Below, one piece after another: positions 1 through 9,763 of a DNA stretch of 64,000 nt (the first letter of the stretch is position 1; each line of letters starts with the position of its first letter). Origin of the DNA: [Pseudopropionibacterium] massiliense (GTDB lineage: Bacteria; Actinomycetota; Actinomycetes; Propionibacteriales; Propionibacteriaceae); the NCBI RefSeq assembly GCF_900607225.1, contig NZ_LR027842.1:2920464-2984463 (forward strand), in the 5' to 3' direction. A model generated the notes under the pieces. It made no database searches and was not told where the DNA came from. It saw nothing but the letters and a program-made list of their open reading frames with translations. A program made the position numbers and the translations under genes.

Positions 1-705
1 GGTCGGGGCGGGTTGGCCGTTCCTGGCCAGCCCCGTGACCATCCTGCGCACCCCCATCCCCCGGCCCTCCACAAGCCCGAGTGGCTTCAGGAGCTTCATC
101 AGATGCGCGTTGCGCTGGAACGGCGGCCGGGAGAAGACGTTGTACTCCCCGAAGCCCCCGACGAATCCCCCCGGACTGCGCACCCTCAACGCCCCGAAAC
201 GGTGCTCCTGCTCCACCTCGGTGGCGTGCACGACGGTCCAGTCGCGGTGCACCACCCCGTTGATGACGGCTTCCCGGGCCGCCTGGGCGTTCAGGGCGGG
301 GACGGTTTCCTCCTCCGCCCAGTCGGGCATCCGGGCCTCGGGGTTGTTCCGGCGGACGGCATCGAGCACCAGCGTCAGCTGCTCCAGGGCGGAGAGCTCC
401 CCGCTCAACCGCAGCTCCCTGTGTCCGCCCCTGAGCCGGTACTCGATGACCGGGCGTCCGTTGCCCACGAACATCAGCCAGGCAGCGTTGGTGAGCATTC
501 CGTCCTCGCCGACCGCTCCCAGACGTTGCAGGAGTTCGGGGTCGGGCGAGGCGGCGAGGTCACGGGACTCCGTTTCCCCGGATGCCTCGAGGTATCTCCT
601 GACCAGTTGGAGAGCCTCGGGGCGCGCCAGGTCCGGGGTGGTGCCGGAGGATTTTCCGGACCAGTTCAGTTTCGTGCGTTTCCTGCGAGATCCCACCGAG
701 GCCAT
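1..705 (-). CDS. ATP-binding protein, AlbA/RecG-like (C-terminus outside the window)
   Basis: This gene runs off the left edge of the window, so only about 235 N-terminal residues are visible. The hallmark is REAVINGVVHRDW near residue 150, the histidine-kinase-like ATP-binding signature of the proteins often annotated as 'ATP-binding protein' or 'RecG-like transcriptional regulator'. It is followed by a RSPGGF motif, a RNAHL stretch, and GRGMGVRRMV, which matches the usual GTGIxRM. The region before the ATPase part does not show the usual AlbA_2 DNA-binding signature. ATG at 705 was chosen. A GTG at 720, five bases after AAGG, is an equally plausible start. The family is known as putative DNA-binding regulators; the role here is not inferable. 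Confidence 0.75.
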   Translation of the reverse strand, partial: MASVGSRRKRTKLNWSGKSSGTTPDLARPEALQLVRRYLEASGETESRDLAASPDPELLQRLGAVGEDGMLTNAAWLMFVGNGRPVIEYRLRGGHRELRLSGELSALEQLTLVLDAVRRNNPEARMPDWAEEETVPALNAQAAREAVINGVVHRDWTVVHATEVEQEHRFGALRVRSPGGFVGGFGEYNVFSRPPFQRNAHLMKLLKPLGLVEGRGMGVRRMVTGLARNGQPAPT

Positions 706-799
706 GTGCCCAATACTCACCTAACCTTCGTTCAGCTCGGGGGAATCGGACCCCTTCCCCGACCAAACCGGCCCAAAAGCCGACACGATCTTGGATGGT

Positions 800-994
800 T
801 CAGCTTCCCAGGAGCCTATCCCGCAGCTGGGTCACGCGGCGCTGCTTGGTCTCGGGACGCTTCGCGTCCTCGATGCTCCTGATCCATTCCCGCCGATGAC
901 TGGGAGGAAGCCGTTCCCAGGCGGCCAGCAGCTCCCCGTCGCCGGCGAGGGCCGCATCCAGTGGGGGCGGAACGATGATCGGGGTGGTGTCCAT
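800..994 (-). CDS. Small YdeI/OmpD-associated-domain protein
   Basis: This 64-residue protein is almost entirely the motif W-x2-L-P-P-S-H-R-R-E-W-I-R-x-I-E-x-A-K-R-P-E-T-K-x-R-R, typical of the YdeI/OmpD-associated family, sometimes called bacteriocin-protection proteins. Full-length members are about 190 residues, so this is a stand-alone C-terminal domain. Such short versions are common in actinomycetes. It starts at the ATG at 994, 11 bp downstream of the purA stop on the same strand, so it is probably the second gene of a purA transcript. Its biochemical role is unknown. Confidence 0.75.
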   Translation of the reverse strand: MDTTPIIVPPPLDAALAGDGELLAAWERLPPSHRREWIRSIEDAKRPETKQRRVTQLRDRLLGS

Positions 995-1005
995 GGCAGG
1001 GCCTC

Positions 1006-2346
<1,341 letters not shown>

Positions 2347-2503
2347 CTACCCATACCGGCACCACAACCCCAGCCGAAAGTTCGTGCCCTCATGGCCGCC
2401 GGCCCGGCACGCTCGTGCAGCACGCACGCTCTTTGCTTGATTCACAAGCGGTTTCGCGCGAGCATCGAGGGTAAACGGTCCGCAATGAAGCAGGAGCACC
2501 CCG

Positions 2504-3499
2504 ATGAAGAAGTTGATGAACTCGCCCGACGAGGTTCTGTCCGAGGCCCTCAGGGGCGTGGATGCCGCAGACGAGAACGTCCGGGTCGATCACGAGAACC
2601 GCGTGATCTTCCGCGCAACCCCCACCCGCGCCGGAAAGGTCGCGGTGATCTCGGGGGGAGGTTCCGGTCACGAACCGCTGCACGGCGGTTTCGTCGGGGT
2701 CGGGATGCTGGACGCGGCCTGCGCGGGTCAGGTGTTCACGTCTCCCAGCCCCGACCAGATCCTGGCGGCCACCGTCGGCACGGATGCGGGTGCGGGGGTG
2801 CTGCACGTCGTGAAGAACTACACCGGTGACGTCATGAACTTCGAGATGGCCGCGGAACTGGCAGCCGATGCGGGGGTGCGCGTCGAGACGGTGGTGGTGG
2901 CCGACGATGTCGCGGTGGAGGACTCGCTCTACACCGCGGGTCGCCGCGGGGTCGGGTTGACGGTGCTGCTGGAGAAGATCGTCGGGGCAGCGGCCGAGGA
3001 GGGCCGTGACCTGGATGCGGTGGTCGAGGTGGCGAACAAGGTCACCGAGAACGGCCGTTCCATGGGCATGGCGCTGACCTCCTGCACCGTCCCCGCCGCG
3101 GGAAGACCCACCTTCGACCTGCCCGAGGACCAGATGGAGATCGGCATCGGCATCCATGGTGAGCCGGGCAGGCACCGCGAGCCGTTGACCGGCGCGAAGG
3201 ACATCGCCCGCCAGCTGGTGGAGCCGATCCTCGCGGATCACGACTTCGCCGGTTCGGAGACCGTCGTCATGGTCAACGGCATGGGCGCCACCCCGCTCAT
3301 GGAGCTGTACCTGATGTACGGGGAGGTCAAGGCCCTCCTCGACGCCGCCGGGGTGCGGGTGGCGCGCAACCTGGTGGGCAACTACATCACCAGCCTCGAC
3401 ATGGCGGGATGTTCCGTCACCGTCCTGAAGGCCGACGACGAGCTGCTGACCCTGTGGGACGCGCCCGTCAGGACGGCGGGATTGCGGTGGGGACTGTGA
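2504..3499 (+). CDS. dhaK: Dihydroxyacetone kinase subunit DhaK
   Basis: This is the substrate-binding subunit of the PTS-type dihydroxyacetone kinase; it carries dihydroxyacetone as a hemiaminal on a histidine. The 331-residue length is typical. Visible features are [18 protein letters not shown] (glycine-rich site and family signature) near residue 50, [13 protein letters not shown] near 105, the His-containing [11 protein letters not shown] near 215, and [14 protein letters not shown] near 255. The TGA overlaps the dhaL ATG (TGATG), so the two subunits are translationally coupled. CAGGAG lies 8 bp before the ATG. A short GCTTG/CAAGC inverted repeat at 2435-2449 could be a regulatory site, but this is weak. 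Confidence 0.96.
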   Translation: MKKLMNSPDEVLSEALRGVDAADENVRVDHENRVIFRATPTRAGKVAVISGGGSGHEPLHGGFVGVGMLDAACAGQVFTSPSPDQILAATVGTDAGAGVLHVVKNYTGDVMNFEMAAELAADAGVRVETVVVADDVAVEDSLYTAGRRGVGLTVLLEKIVGAAAEEGRDLDAVVEVANKVTENGRSMGMALTSCTVPAAGRPTFDLPEDQMEIGIGIHGEPGRHREPLTGAKDIARQLVEPILADHDFAGSETVVMVNGMGATPLMELYLMYGEVKALLDAAGVRVARNLVGNYITSLDMAGCSVTVLKADDELLTLWDAPVRTAGLRWGL

Positions 3500-4119
3500 T
3501 GTTCACCCACGAGCAGTGCATGGCCTGGTTGCGGGCCTTCGCTGCCCTCGTCGAGAGCAACAAGGACCTCCTCACCGACCTCGATGCGGCCATCGGCGAC
3601 GCCGACCACGGCACCAACATGGCCCGCGGCATGACGGCGGTCCTGGGCAAACTCGACCCCACCTCCCCCCTCGGTTCGATGTTCAAGTCCGTCGGCATGA
3701 CCCTGGTCAGCACCGTCGGCGGGTCCGCCGGGCCGCTGTACGGCACCTTCTTCATGAAGTTCGGGGCGAAGCTGGGTGAGGTCGAGGACGTGTCCCTGCC
3801 CACCTTCGCGAACGCCCTGGCGGCCGGGAGGGACGGGGTGATCGCGCGCGGCAAGGCGGCCGTCGGCGAGAAGACCATGATCGACGCCCTGACACCGGCG
3901 GTCGAGGCCTTCGAGTCGCACGTCGACGACGGCCCGCTGGCGGCCGCCGAGGCCGCCCTCGCGGCAGCGCGGCAGGGCCGGGACGCCACCATCCCGCTGG
4001 TCGCGACGAAGGGCCGCGCCTCCTACCTGGGGGAGCGCTCCGCCGGGCACCAGGACCCGGGAGCCACCTCCACCACCTATCTGTTCGAGGCCCTCGTGGC
4101 CGCCGTCGAGGAGAGCTGA
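3499..4119 (+). CDS. dhaL: Dihydroxyacetone kinase ADP-binding subunit DhaL
   Basis: DhaL holds the permanently bound ADP that is rephosphorylated by DhaM and transfers phosphate to dihydroxyacetone on DhaK. The 206 residues contain AAIGDADHGTNMARG near residue 30 (the Mg-binding Asp residues), GTVGGSAGPLYGTFF near 70 and GRASYLGERSAGHQDPGA near 175, all family signatures. The ATG at 3499 overlaps the dhaK stop. A longer in-frame ORF reaching back into dhaK was rejected because the added residues are not conserved. dhaM starts three bases after the stop, so the order is dhaK-dhaL-dhaM with full coupling. Confidence 0.96.
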   Translation: MFTHEQCMAWLRAFAALVESNKDLLTDLDAAIGDADHGTNMARGMTAVLGKLDPTSPLGSMFKSVGMTLVSTVGGSAGPLYGTFFMKFGAKLGEVEDVSLPTFANALAAGRDGVIARGKAAVGEKTMIDALTPAVEAFESHVDDGPLAAAEAALAAARQGRDATIPLVATKGRASYLGERSAGHQDPGATSTTYLFEALVAAVEES

Positions 4120-4122
4120 ACC

Positions 4123-6525
4123 GTGGCTCTGGTCGGGCTCGTCGTCGTCTCCCACTCCCGTCCGCTCGCCGAGGCCGCGGTGGAGTTGTCGTTGCAGATG
4201 CTGCACGGGCCACGACCGGAGATCGTGATCGCCGCCGGGACCCGGGACGGCAGGTTCGGCACGGACGCCACCCGGGTGGCGGAGGCGCTCCGGGCCGCCG
4301 ACGGGGGCGCCGGGGTGGTGGTCCTGATGGACCTGGGATCCGCGGTACTGAGCGCCGAGTTCGCCATGGATCTGGTCGAGGACGTGAACGCGATCCTGGT
4401 CGCGGCCCCGTTCGTCGAGGGTCTGCTGGCCGCTGCCGTGCGTTCCGCCACGGGCGGCACCCTGGAGGAGGTCGCCGACGAGGCACGTGCCGCGCTCGCC
4501 CCGAAACTGTCCGCGCTGGGGATGGAGCCCCACCCGGATGACGAGCCGGCGGAGGAAACCGGCGAAATACTGTGGGTGGCCGACGCGGAGACCCGGGTCA
4601 CGCTCCACAACGCATCCGGTCTGCACGCCCGGCCCGCTGCCCTGCTGGTCGCCGCGGCCCGAGAATTCGATGCAGAGGTGCGGCTGCGCTGCCACGGCCT
4701 GGAGGGTGGGGCGACCTCACCGATCGCCCTGGCCACCCTGAACGCCCGGCAGGGCGACGAGGTGTGGATCGGGGCCCGCGGCCCGCAGGCCGCCGAGGCG
4801 GTGACTGCCCTAGCCTCCCTGATCGCGGATGGTTTCGGGGAGCTCGCAAGACCCCCGGGACCGACCGTCGTGACGCCGACCGGCCCGCTGGGGGTCAGTC
4901 CGGGACGGGTGGTGGGCCCCGCCCGGCTGATGGCGGCCCCGCTGGTCGATCCCCCGATGGAGTCCCGCCTGCGAACTTCACAACTTCCCGGGGAGAAGAA
5001 CCGCCTGATGGCCGCGCTGGAGGAGGTCGCCGCCGACTACGAGGCGCGGGCCGACGACTCCGGGGATGATGCGGCCCAGATCATGCGGGCCACCGCCACC
5101 CTGACCCGCGATCCCGAGCTGCTCCGATCGGCGCAGGCCCTGATGGAGGCCCTGCACGTGGGTGCCGCGACGGCGATGTGGCGAACCACCAACGACATCG
5201 TGGAGCGGTTGCACGCGGCGGGCGGGCTCCTCGCGGAACGCACCACCGACATCACCGACATCCGCGACCGCGTCGTCTGCCGCCTGACGGATCGTCCCAT
5301 GCCGGGGATCCCGGAGTCCGGGGAACCTTTCGTGCTGGTGGCACAGGATCTGGCGCCATCCGACACCGCATCCCTCGAACGGGAGCGTTGCCTGGGCATC
5401 GTCACCGTGGATGGTGGCCCCACCTCCCACACCTCGGTCCTGGCCCGCAGCATGGGCATCCCCGCGGTGGTGGGTTTCCGCGACGCACTCGCGATTCCCG
5501 ACGGGGCCGAGGTGCTGGTGGACGGCGCATCGGGTGAGGTGATCGTCTCCCCCGACGAGGCGCAGCGCGCCGGTGCCCGCACCACGCCCTGCCCTCTTGA
5601 ACCGTTGAGCGCCCCCGGCGTGACCCGCGACGGTTTTCACGTGCCCCTGTTGGCCAACGTGGGGTCCGTCTCCGAATCCCGGGCCGCGGCGAGAGCGGGC
5701 GCCGAGGGGGTCGGTCTTTTCCGCACCGAGATCTGTTTCCTCGACGCCGAGGTGGAGCCGGATCTCGAACAGCAGTTCGCCACCTACCGCGACGCCCTGG
5801 CACAGTTCCCCGGGCGCCGCGTGGTGGTGCGCACCCTGGATGCCGGGAGCGACAAGCCGATGCCCTTCCTCACCATGCCCGGCGAGGAGAACCCGGCGCT
5901 GGGGGTGCGCGGCTACCGCACCACGATCCGGTCCCCCGGGGTGCTCGCCCGGCAACTGGAGGCCATCGCCCGGGCCGCCCGGGCGAGCGATGCCGAGGTC
6001 TGGGTGATGGCACCCATGATCTCCACCCCTGCCGAGGCCGGGGAATTCGCGGAACTGGCCCGCGCCGCCGGCCTGGGGCCGGTCGGGGTGATGGTGGAGA
6101 TTCCCTCGGCCGCCCTCCAGGCGGAGGAGATCCTCGCAGAGGTGGACTTCGTCAGCATCGGCACCAACGACCTCGCCCAGTACGCGATGGCCACCGACCG
6201 TCAGGCGACGGGCCTGGGGGACCTCCAGGACATCTGGCAGCCCGCCGTGTTGAGGCTGCTGCGCATGGTGGGACGCGCGGGAAGGCGGACGGGCAAACCG
6301 GTCGGCGTCTGCGGGGAGGCCGCGGCCGATCCCGCGCTGGCAGCCGTGCTGGTCGGGTTCGGGGTGACGTCGCTGTCCATGGCACTGCGCGCACTGGAAC
6401 CGGTGCGCCGCACCCTGGCCCGGGTCACCGTCGAGGACTGCCGCCGAGCCGCCGAGGCCGCGCTCACTTCGAGCGGCCCCGCCGCGGCCAGGAAGGAGGT
6501 TTCTCGCATCCTCCTTCCGAGGTGA
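4123..6525 (+). CDS. dhaM: DhaM phosphotransfer protein fused to HPr and a complete PTS enzyme I
   Basis: This 800-residue multidomain phosphotransferase drives the dihydroxyacetone kinase. In order it has: an EIIA-mannose-like DhaM domain (1-135, phospho-His11 in VVSHSRP), an HPr domain (about 155-240, His168 in SGLHARPAA), and an enzyme I part. The enzyme I part comprises the swivel His436 (GGPTSHTS), LFRTE near 533, the PEP/Mg segment VMVEIPSAA near 657, and the catalytic Cys730 in VGVCGEAA. E. coli DhaM is known to stop after the enzyme I N-terminal region (about 470 residues). Here the PEP-binding barrel is also present with its key residues, so the protein could in principle take phosphate directly from PEP. 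The start is GTG at 4123, three bases after dhaL. Confidence 0.93.
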   Translation: MALVGLVVVSHSRPLAEAAVELSLQMLHGPRPEIVIAAGTRDGRFGTDATRVAEALRAADGGAGVVVLMDLGSAVLSAEFAMDLVEDVNAILVAAPFVEGLLAAAVRSATGGTLEEVADEARAALAPKLSALGMEPHPDDEPAEETGEILWVADAETRVTLHNASGLHARPAALLVAAAREFDAEVRLRCHGLEGGATSPIALATLNARQGDEVWIGARGPQAAEAVTALASLIADGFGELARPPGPTVVTPTGPLGVSPGRVVGPARLMAAPLVDPPMESRLRTSQLPGEKNRLMAALEEVAADYEARADDSGDDAAQIMRATATLTRDPELLRSAQALMEALHVGAATAMWRTTNDIVERLHAAGGLLAERTTDITDIRDRVVCRLTDRPMPGIPESGEPFVLVAQDLAPSDTASLERERCLGIVTVDGGPTSHTSVLARSMGIPAVVGFRDALAIPDGAEVLVDGASGEVIVSPDEAQRAGARTTPCPLEPLSAPGVTRDGFHVPLLANVGSVSESRAAARAGAEGVGLFRTEICFLDAEVEPDLEQQFATYRDALAQFPGRRVVVRTLDAGSDKPMPFLTMPGEENPALGVRGYRTTIRSPGVLARQLEAIARAARASDAEVWVMAPMISTPAEAGEFAELARAAGLGPVGVMVEIPSAALQAEEILAEVDFVSIGTNDLAQYAMATDRQATGLGDLQDIWQPAVLRLLRMVGRAGRRTGKPVGVCGEAAADPALAAVLVGFGVTSLSMALRALEPVRRTLARVTVEDCRRAAEAALTSSGPAAARKEVSRILLPR
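6491..6518 (+). terminator. Stem-loop at the end of the dhaKLM operon
   Basis: A perfect 9-bp inverted repeat, GGAAGGAGG/CCTCCTTCC, with a 10-base loop lies inside the last codons of dhaM and ends 5 bases before its stop. There is no T-tract, so it is only a candidate terminator. One arm resembles a Shine-Dalgarno sequence, which would be masked in the hairpin. Confidence 0.4.
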
Positions 6526-6536
6526 AAAATTCGGGG

Positions 6537-6582
6537 TTGACAAGGGGGGCATCCCTTGCGTCATAATATTTGCAGTTGCAAA
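6537..6582 (+). promoter_or_regulatory. Promoter with inverted-repeat operator for the lipoprotein cluster
   Basis: TTGACA (6537-6542) and CATAAT (6562-6567) form a sigma-70-like promoter with a 19-base spacer. Immediately downstream, at the expected transcription start, lies the inverted repeat TTTGCA-GT-TGCAAA (6569-6582). Its position suggests a repressor site. It precedes the first of four tandem lipoprotein genes and follows the dhaM stop by 11 bp. Confidence 0.55.
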
Positions 6583-6604
6583 CTCCTGGACTGAAGGAAC
6601 ATCG

Positions 6605-7984
6605 ATGAGCCATCGTATCTCCACCGTCGTGGTCACCTCCCTGGCCGCCCTCACCCTCGGTCTGAGCGCCTGCTCGAACACCATCCCCGCCACTCCCTCC
6701 CCCGATGACACCGCCGCTTCTGCTCTGACACAGTCGATCGGTGACGCGAAAGTCGTCGAATCCGACCTGTCCTCCAAGCTCCTGGTCGGCCAGGTGGCCG
6801 GCTTCACCCTCGCCCGGGTGCAGGTGCACGAGGACGCCAGCAGCCCGTTCCCGGACCTGGAGAACCCCTACTACGACAGCGATGCGGAACACAAGATCGA
6901 TCCCGCCGGCTGCGAGGCCACCGGCATCGAGCAGCTCGTCGTGGGATCCGAGGCGACGACCGAGAACGAGAACGTCCGGGTCGCACTGGGCACCGGCACG
7001 TCCTCCCCGCGGAAGCACAGGGACTACGCGAACAAGTGCGCCGAGATCACCGACCAGCTCACCGAAACGCCTGCCCTGGAAACCATCCAGACGCAGCAGA
7101 TCCCCGCCATCGACGGCGTCATCGACGTCGTCGCGACGAAGACCTGGCACGGCTTCTTCGGCACGGAAGGGGACGCGGGCTTCTACACCTACCTGATCAC
7201 CGGCAACGTCGGCGACGTCAACGTCACGGTCCAGACATACCCGCCCACCGATGACCCCTCCACGGGCAAGAACGCGTCCCTCGACACGGCCGTGAAGATC
7301 TTCGAGGCCCAGGTCAAGAAGCTCAAGGGCACCGGCACCACCGAGGAATCCACCGCCCCTTCCCAGACACCGTCCGCATCCTCCCAGAACAGCTCCACGC
7401 CGTCGCCGAGCAGTTCCGCGCCGTCCCAGAGCGCCTCGGAGCAGAATCTGTCCTCAAAACTCGTCAACGGCTCCGTGGCCGGTTTCTCCCTGGCGCCAAT
7501 GGAGTCCCGCAGCCCACTGGCAGCAATTTCCAACTCCTTCTACGAGGCCCTGGACTACGAACTCGACCCTGACGGATGCGATCAGACCGGTCTCGACAAC
7601 CTCACCGCGGGAACCGAGGGCTCCCTCGGCTCCACCCACGCCAGGGTCGCCCTGGGAACCGACACCTCCTCCCCCCAGAAGCACAGGCAGTACGCACAGA
7701 AGTGCTCCACGATCACCGGAACCGTCGACGGGGAACCCATCTTCGAGACCGTCAGGCTGGAGGACGCGCCCGCGATTGACGGCGCCACCGACGTCGTCGC
7801 GACCTCGGGGAGCGGCAGCACCCCCAACACCGACGAGATCGGCCCCAGGTCCTACCTGATCACCGGCAACGTCGGCGACGTCAACGTCGTGGTCCACCTG
7901 TTCCCGTTCGATGGCCACCAGGACGCCTCCTACTCGGATGCCGTGGCGCTCTTCAAGGCCCAGGTCGAGAAGCTCAACGGCTGA
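6605..7984 (+). CDS. Two-domain lipoprotein, first of a tandem paralog family
   Basis: The 459-residue protein has a lipoprotein signal (lipobox LSAC near residue 23) and then two copies of the same domain of about 190 residues, joined by a Ser/Pro/Thr/Gln-rich linker (about 245-280). Each domain begins LSSKL-x-G-x-VAGF and has a conserved Cys (AGCEATGI in the first, DGCDQTGL in the second), TSSPxKHRxYAxKC, PAIDG-x-DVVAT and YLITGNVGDVNV. Two Cys per domain suggest one disulfide. The function is unknown. Paired-Cys extracellular 'sensor' domains of mycobacterial kinases are a loose architectural analogy only. Three single-domain paralogs follow on the same strand. Confidence 0.8.
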   Translation: MSHRISTVVVTSLAALTLGLSACSNTIPATPSPDDTAASALTQSIGDAKVVESDLSSKLLVGQVAGFTLARVQVHEDASSPFPDLENPYYDSDAEHKIDPAGCEATGIEQLVVGSEATTENENVRVALGTGTSSPRKHRDYANKCAEITDQLTETPALETIQTQQIPAIDGVIDVVATKTWHGFFGTEGDAGFYTYLITGNVGDVNVTVQTYPPTDDPSTGKNASLDTAVKIFEAQVKKLKGTGTTEESTAPSQTPSASSQNSSTPSPSSSAPSQSASEQNLSSKLVNGSVAGFSLAPMESRSPLAAISNSFYEALDYELDPDGCDQTGLDNLTAGTEGSLGSTHARVALGTDTSSPQKHRQYAQKCSTITGTVDGEPIFETVRLEDAPAIDGATDVVATSGSGSTPNTDEIGPRSYLITGNVGDVNVVVHLFPFDGHQDASYSDAVALFKAQVEKLNG

Positions 7985-8114
7985 GAACCGGACCCGGCCC
8001 CGGCGCGATCACGGATGCGAACCCTTCGCAGGTCGTCCTCCGTTTCTCCCGGGGCCGGGTGACCCGCTGGCGTGCGATGCTTCCCGCACCCTTCCCCGCC
8101 GCAAGGAGGATCCG

Positions 8115-8858
8115 ATGTTTAGTCTGTTTCGTCGCGTGTCCATCGTCGCCGTCACGTTGCTGACGGTCCTCGCCCTGGGGTCCTGCTCGGGGGTGTCGTC
8201 CACCGACCAGCAGACGACACCCCCACAGCAGGATTCCCGGGCCCCGCAGGCCACCGGATCCTCCGAAGCGGCCGCACCCCAGAGCCCGGCCGAGGCGTCC
8301 TCCGGTTCCGCTCTGTCCGCCAAACTCCTGACCGGTCCGATCGCCGGTGTCGTCCTGCAGGAAATTGACCGGATCATGCTGCCACACGACATAGGAACCA
8401 TCTTCGGCCACTGCGGGGACTGCGAGGTCGATCCTCCCGAATGCCTCACGACCGGCCTCAGTTATCCCGATGTGGCCTCCCAGACAGACGGTGACGCCGT
8501 GGCCGCCACCGTCATGCTGGGCTCCGCCACGTCCTCCCCCGGAAGCCACCGGGAGTACGCGCAGAGGTGCCCCTCCGCCAGCGGGACCGCCAGTTCGGTG
8601 CCCTTCGCCATGAACGTGGAGCTGTTGCCGGAACCTGACATCGCAGGCGTCAGCGACATCGTCGTGACGGAGACCATCTGGCACTATGAGGGCGAAACGT
8701 CGCCCAGGAAGGCCCCATGGTCGATCGTCGTCAGTGGCAACGTCGGTGACATCAACGTCGTGGTCCGTACGCATTCGGCATCAGATGACCAGGGATCTCC
8801 CTCCGCCGAGGTGGCAACGGAGATTTTCAAGGCCCAGGTCGAGAAACTCAACGGCTGA
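8115..8858 (+). CDS. Single-domain lipoprotein, tandem paralog 2
   Basis: This 247-residue exported lipoprotein has lipobox LGSC near residue 25, followed by a low-complexity Ser/Thr/Gln/Pro linker to about residue 70 and the family domain. Retained marks include LSAKLLTGPIAGVVL, a Cys in PPECLTTGL, TSSPGSHREYAQRC, IAGVSDIVVT and VSGNVGDINVVV. It has an extra CGDC pair near residue 100 that the other copies lack, so a metal- or disulfide-linked loop is possible. The ATG at 8115 follows AAGGAGGA by four bases. A longer in-frame ORF starting inside the previous gene was rejected. It is the most diverged copy of the four. Confidence 0.8.
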   Translation: MFSLFRRVSIVAVTLLTVLALGSCSGVSSTDQQTTPPQQDSRAPQATGSSEAAAPQSPAEASSGSALSAKLLTGPIAGVVLQEIDRIMLPHDIGTIFGHCGDCEVDPPECLTTGLSYPDVASQTDGDAVAATVMLGSATSSPGSHREYAQRCPSASGTASSVPFAMNVELLPEPDIAGVSDIVVTETIWHYEGETSPRKAPWSIVVSGNVGDINVVVRTHSASDDQGSPSAEVATEIFKAQVEKLNG

Positions 8859-8922
8859 CCCCGTGCCGCGGCCCATCGAGATGACAAGATGATCGCACGT
8901 GCAAACGCATCAAGGAGTTCTC

Positions 8923-9711
8923 ATGCCCCGTTCCCTTCCTGCAATCGCAGCCACCTCCGCGGCGGCGATCATCCTCGGTCTGAGTGCCTGCACGAGCACC
9001 GTTCCCGCCGATCCCGCACCCACCGCCCAGCAGTCAACCTCCCAGGAGCCCCAGGACCCGAAGACGTCCGGGCCCGCCACGGATTCCCCGTCAGCCACGG
9101 CATCGGCGGATCCCACGCCTTCTCCCGACTCCTCGGGCCCAGGAGACGGATCGTTTCCGGCCTCGAAGATCCTGACCGGGTCCGTGGCCGGTTTCACACT
9201 CGAGGAGGTGGAGGAAACCAACTCCGAACCGCTCATGGCGCTGTCGTATCCGTACTACTTCGAGGAGCACCAGCTCGACCCGGCCGCGTGTGAGGCGACC
9301 GGCATCGAGCAGCTCGTCGTGGGCTCCCATGCGCAAACCGAACACGAGATCGTCACGGTCGCCCTGGGCAGCGACGTCATGTCCCCCGAGAGGCACCAGC
9401 AGTACGCGAAGAAATGCGCCGAGGTCAACGGAACCGTCGACGGTTCCCCCGTGCTGCTGACGATCGAGAAACAGAAGGTCCCCGACATCGAGGGAGCCGG
9501 CGACATCGTCGCCACGATGACCGACCACGGCATCCCCGGCACGGAGGGGGACGCCGGCTACAAGTCCTACCTGATCACCGGCAACGTCGGCAACACGAAC
9601 ATCGTCGCCTACACGACCACCACGTTCGACGGCAACTTCGCGGGTGTGGATGCGTCCTTCGACACCGTCGTGGCGATTTTCAAGGCCCAGGTGGACAGGC
9701 TCAGGGGTTGA
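8923..9711 (+). CDS. Single-domain lipoprotein, tandem paralog 3
   Basis: The 262-residue protein has a signal peptide with lipobox LSAC, an acidic and Ser/Pro-rich linker (about 25-80), and one copy of the family domain. Shared marks are GSVAGFTLEEVE, AACEATGIEQLVVGSHA, SPERHQQYAKKCAE, IEGAGDIVATM and YLITGNVGNTNIV. The domain is closest to the first domain of the 6605 gene, sharing EATGIEQLVVGS. The ATG at 8923 sits just after AAGGAG. An upstream in-frame ATG at 8899 was rejected because it adds residues before the signal peptide and has no ribosome site. Confidence 0.8.
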   Translation: MPRSLPAIAATSAAAIILGLSACTSTVPADPAPTAQQSTSQEPQDPKTSGPATDSPSATASADPTPSPDSSGPGDGSFPASKILTGSVAGFTLEEVEETNSEPLMALSYPYYFEEHQLDPAACEATGIEQLVVGSHAQTEHEIVTVALGSDVMSPERHQQYAKKCAEVNGTVDGSPVLLTIEKQKVPDIEGAGDIVATMTDHGIPGTEGDAGYKSYLITGNVGNTNIVAYTTTTFDGNFAGVDASFDTVVAIFKAQVDRLRG

Positions 9712-9763
9712 CCCTGGAGAATGCGAGAATTGACCGGTCGTCGAACCACTCGGAGGACTGATC

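Noticed and set aside
13-882. Long plus-strand ORF over the first 0.9 kb
   Set aside because: It is the antisense of the ATP-binding protein gene; the translated sequence is Pro/His/Arg-rich with no domain.
2390-4695. Long minus-strand ORFs across dhaK, dhaL and the start of dhaM
   Set aside because: They are shadows created by high-GC wobble positions; the plus-strand proteins are strongly conserved.
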